The notes: generated by a model not told the origin, from the letters alone. A DNA stretch of 64,000 nucleotides from CBDBUR01 sp965212075 (GCA_965212075.1 OZ243043.1:1364001-1428000); one strand, 5' to 3'; shown: positions 8,661-17,992, counted from the stretch's first letter. A program made the numbers and translations.

Positions 8661-9332
8661 ATGCCGCATAAAATTAAAATCGCTCCATCTATCTTGGCCG
8701 CAGACTTTGCGCGCCTCGGGCAGGAAGTTGCCGATGTCTCGCGCGCGGGCGCGGATTTTATTCATATAGATGTTATGGACGGCCATTTTGTTCCCAATTT
8801 GACCATCGGCCCGGATGTCGTGCGCGCGCTGCGGCCTTTTTCCGACTTGACCTTTGACGTCCATCTGATGATTAGCGAACCCGATCGCTTTATTGAGGCT
8901 TTCGCCGAAGCCGGTGCTGATATTTTGACCGTCCATCCCGAAGCGGATCGGCATATTCATCGCACACTGCAAGCCATCCGCGAACTTAATTGCAAAGCAG
9001 GTCTGGTGCTCAATCCAGCGACTCCGGCATCTTGCGCAGAACCTTTGCTGGATATGGTGGATCTGATTCTGGTCATGAGCGTCAATCCCGGATTTGGCGG
9101 ACAGAAATTCATCAAAAGCCAGTTGCGCAAACTTGCCGCGCTGCGCAAAATGATTGATGAAAGCGATTATGACATCATGCTGGAAATTGACGGCGGCATT
9201 AATAAAGAAACCGCGCCGCTTGCCATCGCCGCCGGCGCTGAAATTCTCGCCGCGGGCACGTCGATATTTCAAGGCGCGCGCGACCTCGCCGCCAACATCA
9301 GAGCCTTGCGCGGCGAAAGAGACGCCGCATGA
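8661..9332 (+). CDS. rpe: Ribulose-phosphate 3-epimerase
   Basis: 223 residues; interconverts ribulose 5-phosphate and xylulose 5-phosphate. The TIM-barrel motifs are clear: IAPSILAADFARL at the N-terminus, HIDVMDGHFVPN with metal-binding His and Asp, DVHLMI, MSVNPGFGGQKF and the C-terminal phosphate site DGGIN and AGTSIFQG. Its last four bases overlap the start of the following heparinase-family gene (ATGA), so the two are translationally coupled; purH follows. Two direct copies of ATTGATTCGCAAAA lie just upstream. Confidence 0.97.
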   Translation: MPHKIKIAPSILAADFARLGQEVADVSRAGADFIHIDVMDGHFVPNLTIGPDVVRALRPFSDLTFDVHLMISEPDRFIEAFAEAGADILTVHPEADRHIHRTLQAIRELNCKAGLVLNPATPASCAEPLLDMVDLILVMSVNPGFGGQKFIKSQLRKLAALRKMIDESDYDIMLEIDGGINKETAPLAIAAGAEILAAGTSIFQGARDLAANIRALRGERDAA

Positions 9333-11014
9333 TCTGGCAGCGTAAAAAACAGGCGCCCGCTCTGTCCTGTCATTTGCAGGATTTGCGTCCTGCCGATCCG
9401 GCCAAAGCTGAAGCGATCGCCGCCGGTCATTATGCTTTTGAACATGGCGTGATGAATACCGGGCCTTATCTGCCTTTCGGTCTTCCCTCGCCCAGTGCTG
9501 AATGGGAAAGCGATCTGCACGGCTTTTCATGGCTCAGACATTTCTCCGCCCAGCCCGAAGATCAAGACCTCGCCAACCTTGCGCGGCATTTTGTCCGCGC
9601 ATGGCTCGCCGAAGAAGATTGGCACAATCAAGCTTGGACCATGCCGGTCACAACACGCCGCGTGATCTCTTGGCTGACCAATGGAAAGATTCTCACTGAA
9701 AACATCGGCGATGGCGAATGGCAAATCCAACTGCGCAAAAGTTTGATTCGTCATGGAAAATTTTTGCTGCGCCGCGCGCGCGCGCCGCATGCTCATGGTG
9801 ATACGCAGCTCAGCGCAGCGGTGGCGGTTGCTTTATTGGGGCTGACCTTGCCGGGCTATGATCACTGGCTCACGCGCGGCTTTGATCTCCTAACGCAGGA
9901 AATTCATACGCAGATATTGCCCGATGGCGGTCATGCGAGCCGCAACCCTTCGGAACATTTGACGGTGCTGTTTGATCTGCTGACATTAAAAACCAATCTG
10001 GCACAGCAAGGACGCCCCGGCCCGGATCGACTGGCCAGCGCCATTGATCGCATGCTGCCTATGCTGCGCTTTTTTCGCCATGGCGACGGGCGATTGGCTT
10101 TGTTCAATGGCGCGATGGAAGAAGACAATGATAGTCCGCAAGCCGCACTTGCTCATGATGATGCGCGCGGGCGGCCATTTGCTTTTGCGCCACATTCAGG
10201 CTACCAGCGTCTGACGGTTGGGCGCACACTCATTTTGATGGATGTCGGCACACCGCCACCGGGGCGCTATGCCCGCGCCGCCCATGCCGGATGTTTGTCG
10301 CTGGAAATGAGCTCGGGCAAACAGCGCTTTCTTGTCAATTGCGGCGCGGCCAAAGCGCAAAATGAAGAATGGCGCCGCGCCACGCGCACCACCGCCGCTC
10401 ATTCCACCTTAACATTGCAGGACACCTCTTCCGCGCGGCTCGCACGGCGCTCCGGGCGGGTGGTGGAAGGGCCGGCGCAGGTGGACAGCCATCGCAATGA
10501 AAACCAGCAAGGCGTATGGCTTGAGGCCGGACATGATGGCTATGCGAAAAAGTTCGACCTCGTCCATCGCCGCAGGCTTTTCTTGAACCGCAATGGCAAC
10601 GAATTACGTGGCGAAGATATGCTGCTGCCCGCGCCGCTGAGGGCGACCTATACCCGCTTTGGCCGCAGCCGCAAGAGCAGCCTGCAACCCAAACGCTTTA
10701 CGGTCAGATTCCATTTTCACCCCGATGTGCGCGTCGGCGTGGCGCATAATGGCGCGTCAATGATCGCGCGGCTGCCCAATGGCGAAGGCTGGCGCTTCAA
10801 AGCGCAGACGCACACCGCACACGGCCAGACAAAAATGTGTCATTTGCAAAAACAAGACAGCATCTATCTAGGCAGCTCGCAAAGGCCGCGGCGCAGCGAA
10901 CAGCTTGTTATTGAAGACCAGACCTTGCCGCAAGAAGCGCGCGGCGGGCCGGATGGCGTCGACATTGCCGCAAAAATTAACTGGATTTGGCAAAAAATCG
11001 ATAAAGTCGCTTAA
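9329..11014 (+). CDS. Heparinase II/III family protein
   Basis: 561 residues. The N-terminal half looks like the alpha/alpha-toroid of polysaccharide lyases (FSWLRHFSAQPEDQDLANLA, then DGGHASRNPSEHLTVLFDLL), and the C-terminal half has the Heparinase_II_III beta-sandwich features HAGCLSLEMSSGKQRFLVNC and HSTLTLQDTSS. No signal peptide is seen, which is typical of this alphaproteobacterial subgroup. It is translationally coupled to rpe and followed 15 bp later by purH, a conserved neighbourhood. The substrate is unknown; a role in cell-surface or exopolysaccharide turnover is inference from the family. Confidence 0.88.
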   Translation: MIWQRKKQAPALSCHLQDLRPADPAKAEAIAAGHYAFEHGVMNTGPYLPFGLPSPSAEWESDLHGFSWLRHFSAQPEDQDLANLARHFVRAWLAEEDWHNQAWTMPVTTRRVISWLTNGKILTENIGDGEWQIQLRKSLIRHGKFLLRRARAPHAHGDTQLSAAVAVALLGLTLPGYDHWLTRGFDLLTQEIHTQILPDGGHASRNPSEHLTVLFDLLTLKTNLAQQGRPGPDRLASAIDRMLPMLRFFRHGDGRLALFNGAMEEDNDSPQAALAHDDARGRPFAFAPHSGYQRLTVGRTLILMDVGTPPPGRYARAAHAGCLSLEMSSGKQRFLVNCGAAKAQNEEWRRATRTTAAHSTLTLQDTSSARLARRSGRVVEGPAQVDSHRNENQQGVWLEAGHDGYAKKFDLVHRRRLFLNRNGNELRGEDMLLPAPLRATYTRFGRSRKSSLQPKRFTVRFHFHPDVRVGVAHNGASMIARLPNGEGWRFKAQTHTAHGQTKMCHLQKQDSIYLGSSQRPRRSEQLVIEDQTLPQEARGGPDGVDIAAKINWIWQKIDKVA

Positions 11015-11029
11015 AAAACCGGAGGCGAG

Positions 11030-12655
11030 GTGAATCAAAAAAACGGGCGGCGGCGGGCTCTCATTTCCGTTTATCACAAAGACGGCATCGTTGAACTTGC
11101 GCGCGATCTCAATGATCTGAATATAGAGATCATCGCCACCGGCGGCACGGCCAAAACACTTCAAGCCGCCGAGATTCCGGTCAAAGAAGTTTCCGAGATT
11201 ACGTCTTTTCCTGAAATGATGGATGGCCGCGTCAAAACATTGCATCCCAAAATTCATGGCGGCATTTTGGCGCGGCGCGACCTCGCCCATCATCTTGACG
11301 CGATGGCCAGCCATGGAATCGCGCCGATTGATTTTTTGATCGTTGATCTCTATCCCTTTGCTGAAACTTTGGCTTCGGGCGCATCGGAAGCTGAATGTAT
11401 TGAACAAATAGATATTGGCGCACCGGCGATGATCCGCGGCGCGGCAAAAAATCATGCTTTTGTCACCGTCATCGTGGACGCTGGAGATTACCAAAACCTC
11501 AGCGATCATCTCAAAACACATCAAGGAGAGACCGCTTTGCCCTTCCGCCGCGCGCTCGCACAAAAGGCTTTCGCATGGACCAGCGCCTATGATGCGCAGA
11601 TCGCTAATTGGCTAGAACAGATGATGGAACAAAAGCCAGAAGAAAAAGCAGGGGAAAAAATCGAAAATGTTCCTTATGTTTTGTCCGGCCATCTGGTGCA
11701 GAAATTGCGCTATGGCGAAAACCCACACCAGCGCGCAGCCCTCTTTGCGCTGCCCGAAAGAGCAAGCGGGATCGCGCATGCGCATCAGGAGCAGGGCAAA
11801 GCACTCAGCTATAACAACCTCGCCGATGGCGATGCCGCTTGGGCGCTCGTGCAGGAATTTTCCGAACCCGCCGCGGCGATCATCAAACACGCGAACCCCT
11901 GTGGCGCTGCGCTCGGAGATGATATACTTGCCGCCTACCTGCGCGCTCTGGCTGCCGACCCGACCAGCGCGTTTGGCGGCATCGTCGCGGTCAATCGAAA
12001 AATTGACGGCAGGCTGGCTGAAAAAATCACCGAAATTTTTACCGAATGCGTCATCGCGCCCGAAGCCGATGACGAGGCAAAAAATATTTTCGCGCGCAAA
12101 AAAAATCTGCGTTTGTTGCTGGCACAGCCTTCGCCTGCGGGACAAAAGCGCATCCATTCCATATCGGGCGGCTTCCTCGTCCAAGATGATGATGAAGGCC
12201 GGATTGACCCCGCCAAGCTGCGCGCAGTCGGGCGCGCGCCGTCAGCACAGGAAGAAAAAAATATGCTCTTTGCTTGGACGATCTGCAAATATGTCAAATC
12301 CAACGCGATCGTGCTCGCCGATGAGCGCGTGACATCCGGCATTGGCGCTGGACAAATGAGCCGCGTTGACGCGGCTCAAATCGCCGTCAGCAAGATGGGC
12401 CGCGTTGACGCGGCTCAAATCGCCGTCAGCAAGATGACAGAAATGACAGATAGGCCAAAAAATCTCCCAAAAAATCTCGTCGCCGCATCGGATGCGTTTT
12501 TCCCTTTCCCCGACGGCGTCGCTTTGCTCGCCCGCGCCGGTGTGCGCGCCATCATCCAGCCCGGCGGCTCGATGCGCGACGAAGATGTCATCAAAGAAGC
12601 GCAAAAACACGATATCGCCATGTGGCTCACCGGCCTGCGCCACTTCCGGCATTAG
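11030..12655 (+). CDS. purH: Bifunctional AICAR transformylase / IMP cyclohydrolase PurH
   Basis: 541 residues; performs the last two steps of IMP synthesis. The start is GTG at 11030, preceded by GGAGGCGAG. The N-terminal cyclohydrolase domain has FPEMMDGRVKTLHPKIHGG, and the transformylase domain has KLRYGENPHQ, the catalytic KHANPCG and TSAFGGIVAVN. The normally single GAGQMSRVD segment is followed by an in-frame second copy: the 13 residues SRVDAAQIAVSKM recur as GRVDAAQIAVSKM, then a TEM/PKNLPKNL stretch before ASDAFFPFPDGV. The duplication lies next to conserved transformylase sequence, yet the frame stays open to the normal C-terminus. Confidence 0.97.
   Translation: MNQKNGRRRALISVYHKDGIVELARDLNDLNIEIIATGGTAKTLQAAEIPVKEVSEITSFPEMMDGRVKTLHPKIHGGILARRDLAHHLDAMASHGIAPIDFLIVDLYPFAETLASGASEAECIEQIDIGAPAMIRGAAKNHAFVTVIVDAGDYQNLSDHLKTHQGETALPFRRALAQKAFAWTSAYDAQIANWLEQMMEQKPEEKAGEKIENVPYVLSGHLVQKLRYGENPHQRAALFALPERASGIAHAHQEQGKALSYNNLADGDAAWALVQEFSEPAAAIIKHANPCGAALGDDILAAYLRALAADPTSAFGGIVAVNRKIDGRLAEKITEIFTECVIAPEADDEAKNIFARKKNLRLLLAQPSPAGQKRIHSISGGFLVQDDDEGRIDPAKLRAVGRAPSAQEEKNMLFAWTICKYVKSNAIVLADERVTSGIGAGQMSRVDAAQIAVSKMGRVDAAQIAVSKMTEMTDRPKNLPKNLVAASDAFFPFPDGVALLARAGVRAIIQPGGSMRDEDVIKEAQKHDIAMWLTGLRHFRH
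12359..12436. repeat. 39-bp tandem duplication inside purH
   Basis: Positions 12359-12397 and 12398-12436 are identical except for the first base (AGCCGCGTTGACGCGG versus GGCCGCGTTGACGCGG). Thirteen codons are duplicated in frame. A second 12-bp tandem pair (CCAAAAAATCTC, 12455-12466 and 12467-12478) follows 18 bp later. Confidence 0.95.
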
Positions 12656-12694
12656 CGCAAATATGCTATAAGATATTGAATAAAGGGGGTGATC

Positions 12695-13972
12695 ATGGCT
12701 GAAAATCCAGCGCAAAAATTTCTATCCATGCGGGGTGAGCCGCCTGAAAAGGCGAAGTTTTTTTGGTCGGGCGGCCCGATAGAGCTCGCCGAGCGCACTT
12801 GGTTCCAGTCAATGTTTTCCGGCACGACCGCCTTTGAAACCGATGAGGGCATCGTGCTTGTCGATTCCGGCCTTGACCGCCTCGCGCCGCAGATCGCCGA
12901 AACTCTGCGGACAAAAACCCAAGCCCCGATCCATACCGCGATCTTCACCCAAGGCCATGTCGATCATGCGTTCGGGCTCAAACATTTTCTAGCTGAAGGC
13001 CAGACGCCGCCGCGCGTCATTGCGCATAAAAAAATGCCCGCGCGCTTTGCGCGCTACCGCCTGACCGCCGGACATAATGTCGCGCTCAATGCGCGCCAAT
13101 TTGGCGGCACTGCCGACGCCAGCCGCGATGATCCCGATGCGTTTAAATCTTTTCTGCAGCCGCCCGATCTGCCACCCAATATTCTCTATGATGAAAGGCT
13201 GGACATTGAAGTTGGCGGCGTGCGGTTTGAAATCCATCACTGCCCGGGCGAAACCGACGACCATAGCTGGGTGTTTTGCCCCGAGCGCAAAACGCTCTGC
13301 CCGGGAGATCTGTTCATCTGGGGCGTGCCCAATGCGGGCAATCCGCAAAAAGTTCAGCGCTTCGCTCAAGATTGGGCGTGGGGCTTGCGCACGATGGCGG
13401 CCTGTGATCCGGTGTCTATGGGACCGGGACATGGCGGGCCGGTCGTCCAAGACGGCGCGAAATTAAAAACCATGCTGCTGGAAACCGCCGACTTCCTGCA
13501 GACCATCCACGACCGCACCGTCGCGGCGATGAATGACGGCTCGCCGCCGCATGTCGATATCGTCCATGACGTCAAGCTGCCGCAGAGCGACAGCGCGTGG
13601 CTGCAGCCGGTCTATGATGATGCAGAGTTTATCATCCGCAACATCGTCCGGCTCTATGGCGGCTGGTGGACCGGACGGCCTAGCGAATTGAAGCCCGCGC
13701 CGCGCGCCAGCCTCGCGCAGGCCATCGCGCAGCTCGCCGGTGATGCCGAAGCGCTCGCAAAGCGCGCGCAGGAGATCGCCAAAAAAGGCGATCTGAGGCT
13801 GGCCTGCCACCTCGCCGATTATGCGCTCGAGGCCGAACCCGACAGCCAAAACGTTCAACAAATCACCGCCGCCATCTATGACCAGCGCGCCGATAAAGAA
13901 GACTCGCTCATGTCGATCAATATATTCAACTCAGCCGCCGCCTATGCGCGCGCCGGAAGGCCGTTTCGCTGA
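12695..13972 (+). CDS. Metallo-beta-lactamase-fold hydrolase, alkyl-sulfatase-like
   Basis: 425 residues from the ATG at 12695, which has AAAGGGGG at the right distance; a GTG six bases upstream is less well placed. The N-terminal MBL fold shows VLVDSGLD, the metal motif TQGHVDHAFG, HHCPGETDDHSW, CPGDLFIW and GPGHGG. A helical C-terminal segment (residues about 300-400, WTGRPSELKP, LADYALEAEPDS) matches the alkyl-sulfatase dimerisation domain. In HxHxDH the first histidine is a glutamine, so Zn1 binding may be altered. The gene overlaps the next gene's start by one base. The substrate is unknown. Confidence 0.8.
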   Translation: MAENPAQKFLSMRGEPPEKAKFFWSGGPIELAERTWFQSMFSGTTAFETDEGIVLVDSGLDRLAPQIAETLRTKTQAPIHTAIFTQGHVDHAFGLKHFLAEGQTPPRVIAHKKMPARFARYRLTAGHNVALNARQFGGTADASRDDPDAFKSFLQPPDLPPNILYDERLDIEVGGVRFEIHHCPGETDDHSWVFCPERKTLCPGDLFIWGVPNAGNPQKVQRFAQDWAWGLRTMAACDPVSMGPGHGGPVVQDGAKLKTMLLETADFLQTIHDRTVAAMNDGSPPHVDIVHDVKLPQSDSAWLQPVYDDAEFIIRNIVRLYGGWWTGRPSELKPAPRASLAQAIAQLAGDAEALAKRAQEIAKKGDLRLACHLADYALEAEPDSQNVQQITAAIYDQRADKEDSLMSINIFNSAAAYARAGRPFR

Positions 13973-14715
13973 TGGGCGCCTCGTCAAAAGATTTTGCCAA
14001 AATCTATCAAATGTTTTCCGCGCCGATCGCCGCAAAGCTTGACTGCGGACGCTATTGCGCGCCGCTCAATGGCGGACAGCCGGTCTGCTGCACGACGCAA
14101 AACGCCGTGCCGGTCGCCGATAATACCGAATGGCGGCTGCTCAAACAGCGCACCGATCTCTGGCACAAATTCAAGCCCTTTGATGCCGAAACCCGCGCCA
14201 TCGTCAAAGATTTGCCCAAAAGCTGCACCGCGATTGAATGCAAGGGCGCGGCCTTTTGCGAGCGCGATAATCGGACTTTGGCTTGTCGAGCTTTTCCGTT
14301 TTATCCTTATTTCACGCGCGATCGGACTTTGTTCGGGCTCGCTTATTATTGGACGTTTGAGGATCGCTGCTGGGTGATCTCCAATTTAGGCGCGGTCGAG
14401 CCGGACTTCGTGCGCGAACATATTGCCGCTTACGAATATCTGTTCGCCAAAGACGAGGATGAAGAACAAGCCTATGTCGATAATTCCGCCGATATGCGCC
14501 GTGTCTTTTCGCGCTGGGAGCGGGACATCCCGCTGATTGGCCGCGAGGGCGGATTTTTTAAAGTGGAGCCGAAGAGCGGCGGGCGGATCATCAAAGCCCG
14601 ATTGGAGGAATTCAAACCGCTCGGCCCTTACCGCTCGCAAGCGGCCTACCGCAAAGCGATCAAAGAAGAAAATGGCGATCCTCAAAAAGCACCCAACCTT
14701 CCCCACCAACATTAG
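13972..14715 (+). CDS. Cysteine-rich protein of unknown function (Fe-S or zinc candidate)
   Basis: 247 residues; its ATG shares one base with the preceding stop (TGATG), implying coupled translation. Six cysteines cluster early: CGRYC, then VCC, then CTAIEC and FCERDNRTLAC, with a further CW later. This pattern is reminiscent of the YkgJ/Fli-B-type Cys cluster families that bind Fe-S or zinc, but I cannot assign it firmly. The C-terminal third is charged and lacks motifs. Position between an alkyl-sulfatase-like hydrolase and a haloalkane dehalogenase suggests a shared metabolic unit. Confidence 0.65.
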   Translation: MGASSKDFAKIYQMFSAPIAAKLDCGRYCAPLNGGQPVCCTTQNAVPVADNTEWRLLKQRTDLWHKFKPFDAETRAIVKDLPKSCTAIECKGAAFCERDNRTLACRAFPFYPYFTRDRTLFGLAYYWTFEDRCWVISNLGAVEPDFVREHIAAYEYLFAKDEDEEQAYVDNSADMRRVFSRWERDIPLIGREGGFFKVEPKSGGRIIKARLEEFKPLGPYRSQAAYRKAIKEENGDPQKAPNLPHQH

Positions 14716-14724
14716 GAGATCATC

Positions 14725-15600
14725 ATGGTTTCAGCTCAAGCACACCCCAAAAAAACCGCCAAAGCTTTGGATAAAACAATGGCCTATGTTGAAATCGGAA
14801 AAGGCGATCCGATCGTTTTTCTGCATGGCAATCCGACATCGTCTTATTTGTGGCGCAACATCATGCCTCATCTGAAAGATCAAGGGCGCTGCCTCGCGCC
14901 TGATCTCATCGGCATGGGCGACAGCGATAAATTATTGCCGTCGGGACCCGACCGCTATCGATTCGTTGAACACAGGCAATATCTTGATGCGTGGTTTGAC
15001 GCCGTCGGAATCAAACAGAATGTGACTCTGGTCATCCATGATTGGGGGTCGGCACTAGGCTTTGACTGGGCGCGCCGCCACCCAGAGGCGATCAAAGGGA
15101 TCGCTTATATGGAAGCCATCGTGCGGCCCATCGCGTCTTGGGATCAATGGCCGGAGCAAGCGCGCCAAGTGTTTGAAGGGTTTCGCTCACCCGCCGGCGA
15201 GGAGATGGTGCTTGAGAAAAACATTTTTGTTGATATCGTGCTGCCAAGCTCGGTGCTGCGCACGCTCAGCGATGAGGAAATGGAAAATTACCGCAAGCCG
15301 TTTGCGCAAGAAGGCGAAGATCGCCGCCCGACTCTCACTTGGCCGCGGCAAATACCGATCGGCGGCGAGCCGAAGGATGTCGTTGAGATCGTCGAAAATT
15401 ATGCCAGTTGGATGGCCGAAAATGATCTGCCCAAATTGTTCGTCAATGCCGATCCGGGCGCGATTTTAATCGGCGCGCAGCGCGACTTCTGCCGTCAATG
15501 GAAAAACCAAAAAGAAGTCAAAGTCAAAGGCTCGCATTTCGTTCAGGAGGATTCTCCCGATGAGATCGGCCAAGCGATTTCTAGCTGGCTCAAAGCTTAA
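14725..15600 (+). CDS. dhaA: Haloalkane dehalogenase (alpha/beta hydrolase)
   Basis: 291 residues. Hydrolyses carbon-halogen bonds of haloalkanes. The oxyanion/halide motif HGNPTSSYLWRN supplies the halide-binding Asn36; the nucleophile Asp106 lies in VIHDWGSALGF with the second halide-binding residue Trp107; the acid E130 sits in GIAYMEAIVRP and the base histidine (about 271) in KGSHFVQED. This Asp-His-Glu arrangement places it in the DhaA/LinB subfamily. It starts nine bases after the Cys-rich gene with a GGAG ribosome-binding site. The natural substrate cannot be read from sequence. Confidence 0.92.
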   Translation: MVSAQAHPKKTAKALDKTMAYVEIGKGDPIVFLHGNPTSSYLWRNIMPHLKDQGRCLAPDLIGMGDSDKLLPSGPDRYRFVEHRQYLDAWFDAVGIKQNVTLVIHDWGSALGFDWARRHPEAIKGIAYMEAIVRPIASWDQWPEQARQVFEGFRSPAGEEMVLEKNIFVDIVLPSSVLRTLSDEEMENYRKPFAQEGEDRRPTLTWPRQIPIGGEPKDVVEIVENYASWMAENDLPKLFVNADPGAILIGAQRDFCRQWKNQKEVKVKGSHFVQEDSPDEIGQAISSWLKA

Positions 15601-15623
15601 GGCTCAGTGATTGAACGGGAAGC

Positions 15624-16043
15624 CTACGATTTGTCGGCAAAAAAATCCGGCCCGGTATGTTCGACCAGTTCAATCACATTGCGGTCGGGATCACGGATAA
15701 ACAAAGACGTGATTCCTTTGAATGTGTGGCGTCCGGTAATGGCGATGCCCAGCCTGTCCATCAGTTTTTCGGCCTGCGCGGCGGATTGAATATGTAAGGC
15801 GATGTGGGTATAGCCGGAATATTTTTCGGCTTCATCCATCAGCACATTTTCGCCTATTTTTTCATTGGCCGGGCCGAGCAGATTGAGCACCACGCCGCTC
15901 GGATGCTGCAAAATCACCGGATGACCATGCTCAAAACCGCCATCGGCCATAAACCGATAGCCAAGATTTTGATAAAATGCGATGGCGCGATCGCGGTCGC
16001 TGACTCGAATGCCAACATGATCTATTTTTTTAATCTCAAGCAC
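15624..16043 (-). CDS. VOC-family (glyoxalase/bleomycin-resistance-type) protein
   Basis: 139 residues with two beta-alpha-beta-beta-beta modules: KIDHVGIRVSDRDRAIAFYQ at the N-terminus and YTHIALHIQSAAQAEKLMDR in the second, ending in FIRDPDRNVIELVEHTG. The metal-ligand positions typical of the fold (His near residue 9, Glu near the end of VIELVE) are present. Substrates in this superfamily vary widely (methylglyoxal adducts, extradiol substrates, antibiotics), so no reaction is assigned. Convergent with the dehalogenase gene, which ends 24 bp away. Confidence 0.85.
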   Translation of the reverse strand: MLEIKKIDHVGIRVSDRDRAIAFYQNLGYRFMADGGFEHGHPVILQHPSGVVLNLLGPANEKIGENVLMDEAEKYSGYTHIALHIQSAAQAEKLMDRLGIAITGRHTFKGITSLFIRDPDRNVIELVEHTGPDFFADKS

Positions 16044-16129
16044 GGACAGCCTCTTTATAGAAAAAGGAATGAAATTATACTATAGTTTCTGAATTCGGTT
16101 TTTGAATTTATTTATTGGGAGGCACTGCC

Positions 16130-16669
16130 ATGTTTGAAAAAAAATATTTGGGAAAATATCTAGATTTTGCATCGCGCGGGATTGTTCTCGCGGCGCTTTT
16201 TGTCAGCATGATCATTATCATTTTCGTGTTTCAGAATTTGCCCTATATCGGCGACAATCTCATTGACACGCAGCTGGGCTATGACCACGCCAAAGTCATG
16301 GCGCTGATGGAAAACTATGGCGCGGATGGCCGTCTATTTTATGCGTTCGCCAGCCCGACGCTTGATACGCTCTTCCCGCTGGTTTTTACGACCCTTTATG
16401 CAGGCGCGATCTGCGCGCTGCTGCCGATGCAGCGCCTCTGGCCTCTTGTTTGGCTCCCGATTGCGGGCGGCATCTTTGACTTGATCGAAAACGCGCAGAT
16501 CGTTGCGATGCTCGTTCAATATCCTGAAATATCTCCGGAACAAGTAGCCGTTGCATCAGCGACCACATGGATCAAGTTCGGCCTTATCTGGACAAGCCTG
16601 CTCCTCATCGCGATTTTTGGCGCAGTGAAGCTGACGCGCTGGACGATGAATAGACTCCGCCAAGAATAG
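16130..16669 (+). CDS. Four-span integral membrane protein, unknown
   Basis: 179 residues from the ATG at 16130 (GGGAGGC ribosome-binding site). Four hydrophobic segments are visible: IVLAALFVSMIIIIFVF near residue 20, FPLVFTTLYAGAICALLPM near 85, LWPLVWLPIAGGIFDLIENA near 110 and FGLIWTSLLLIAIFGAVKL near the C-terminus. A charged loop with DNLIDTQLGYDHAKVMALME separates the first two. No transporter or enzyme motif is recognised. It is transcribed away from the VOC gene and convergent with metY. Confidence 0.75.
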   Translation: MFEKKYLGKYLDFASRGIVLAALFVSMIIIIFVFQNLPYIGDNLIDTQLGYDHAKVMALMENYGADGRLFYAFASPTLDTLFPLVFTTLYAGAICALLPMQRLWPLVWLPIAGGIFDLIENAQIVAMLVQYPEISPEQVAVASATTWIKFGLIWTSLLLIAIFGAVKLTRWTMNRLRQE

Positions 16670-16678
16670 CGGATGAAT

Positions 16679-17974
16679 CTATCCGGCGCTGGCTTTGAGG
16701 GCTTGGGCAAGATCGGCGATGATGTCGTCAATATGCTCAATGCCGATAGACAGCCGGACATAGCCCGGCGTCACGCCGGAGGCCAGCTGATCTTGTTCGG
16801 AAAGCTGGCTATGGGTCGTGCTAGCCGGATGTATCGCCAGCGAGCGCGCATCGCCGATATTGGCGACATGATAAAGCAGCTTCAGCGCATCAATGAATTT
16901 TTTGCCGACCTCAGCACCGCCCGCTAGCTCAAAGCCGACCAGCCCGCCATAACCATTACTTAACACCGCATCGGCGCGGGCGCGCATTTCGCCTTTCATC
17001 AGCGAGGGATAAATCACTTCGGTCACGTTTTTCTGCGCGGTGAGCCATTCGGCGACTTTTTGCGCATTATCGCAATGAGCGCGCATGCGCAGAGCGAGCG
17101 TTTCCATGCCCTGCAAAAACATGAACGCATTGAACGGACTCATCGCGCCGCCAAGGTCGCGCAGCAAAGTCGTTCTGGCTTTCAAAATATAGGCGATCGG
17201 CCCAAGCGGCTTGGCGGCCTGCGACCAGACCGCGCCATGATAAGAGGGATCAGGCGTGTTCAGCGCGGGCTGGCGCTCGGCGGCTTTTTCCCAGTCAAAA
17301 TTGCCGCCGTCAACAATCAGCCCGCCAATGGAAGTGCCGTGGCCGCCAATATATTTTGTTGAGCTATAGACGATGATCGCCGCGCCATGGTCGAACGGGC
17401 GGCATAGGATGGGCGCAGCGGTATTGTCCATGATCAGCGGGATGTGGTGCGCGCGGCCAATCTCGGCGACTTTTTTGATCGGAAAGACCTGCAATTTCGG
17501 ATTGGGCAAAGTTTCGGCATAGATGGCGCGGGTTTTGTCATCAATCGCATCGGCGAAGGCCTGCGGGTTGAGCGGATCAACAAAGCGGACGTCAATGCCC
17601 ATATCTTTCATCGTATTGGAAAACAAATTCCACGTGCCGCCATAAAGATCGGTTGAGGAGATGACATTATCCCCAGCACGGGCGACGTTTTGGATCGCCA
17701 AAGCCGACGCCGTCTGCCCCGATGACAGACCGAGCGCCGCTGCGCCACCTTCAAGCTGGGCGATGCGCTGTTCAAGCACGTCGGTTGTCGGATTTTGCAG
17801 GCGCGTATAGATATTGCCCAGCTCCGAAAGCGCAAATAAATTCGCCGCATGGTCGGTGGAGTTGAATTGATAGCTGGTCGTCTGGTGTATCGGCACAGCG
17901 ACCGAGCCGGTTGTCGGATCATGACGCCAGCCCGCATGCAAAACAATCGTTTCCGGTTTATCAGACGAAGACAT
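16679..17974 (-). CDS. metY: O-acetylhomoserine sulfhydrylase (PLP-dependent)
   Basis: 431 residues, the length of the O-acetyl-L-homoserine aminocarboxypropyltransferase family, which makes homocysteine from O-acetylhomoserine and sulfide in methionine synthesis. Diagnostic stretches are ETIVLHAGWRHDPTTGSVAV at the start, YTRLQNPTTDVLEQRIAQLE, the PLP-contact ALGLSSGQTAS, and the Schiff-base lysine in YSSTKYIGGHGTSIGG. The C-terminal ASTTHSQLSE and VRLSIGIEHIDDI are typical. It lies head-to-tail after coq4 with an 18-bp gap. No SAM riboswitch was seen upstream. Confidence 0.95.
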   Translation of the reverse strand: MSSSDKPETIVLHAGWRHDPTTGSVAVPIHQTTSYQFNSTDHAANLFALSELGNIYTRLQNPTTDVLEQRIAQLEGGAAALGLSSGQTASALAIQNVARAGDNVISSTDLYGGTWNLFSNTMKDMGIDVRFVDPLNPQAFADAIDDKTRAIYAETLPNPKLQVFPIKKVAEIGRAHHIPLIMDNTAAPILCRPFDHGAAIIVYSSTKYIGGHGTSIGGLIVDGGNFDWEKAAERQPALNTPDPSYHGAVWSQAAKPLGPIAYILKARTTLLRDLGGAMSPFNAFMFLQGMETLALRMRAHCDNAQKVAEWLTAQKNVTEVIYPSLMKGEMRARADAVLSNGYGGLVGFELAGGAEVGKKFIDALKLLYHVANIGDARSLAIHPASTTHSQLSEQDQLASGVTPGYVRLSIGIEHIDDIIADLAQALKASAG

Positions 17975-17992
17975 AAAAGGTAAAAGAGATAA

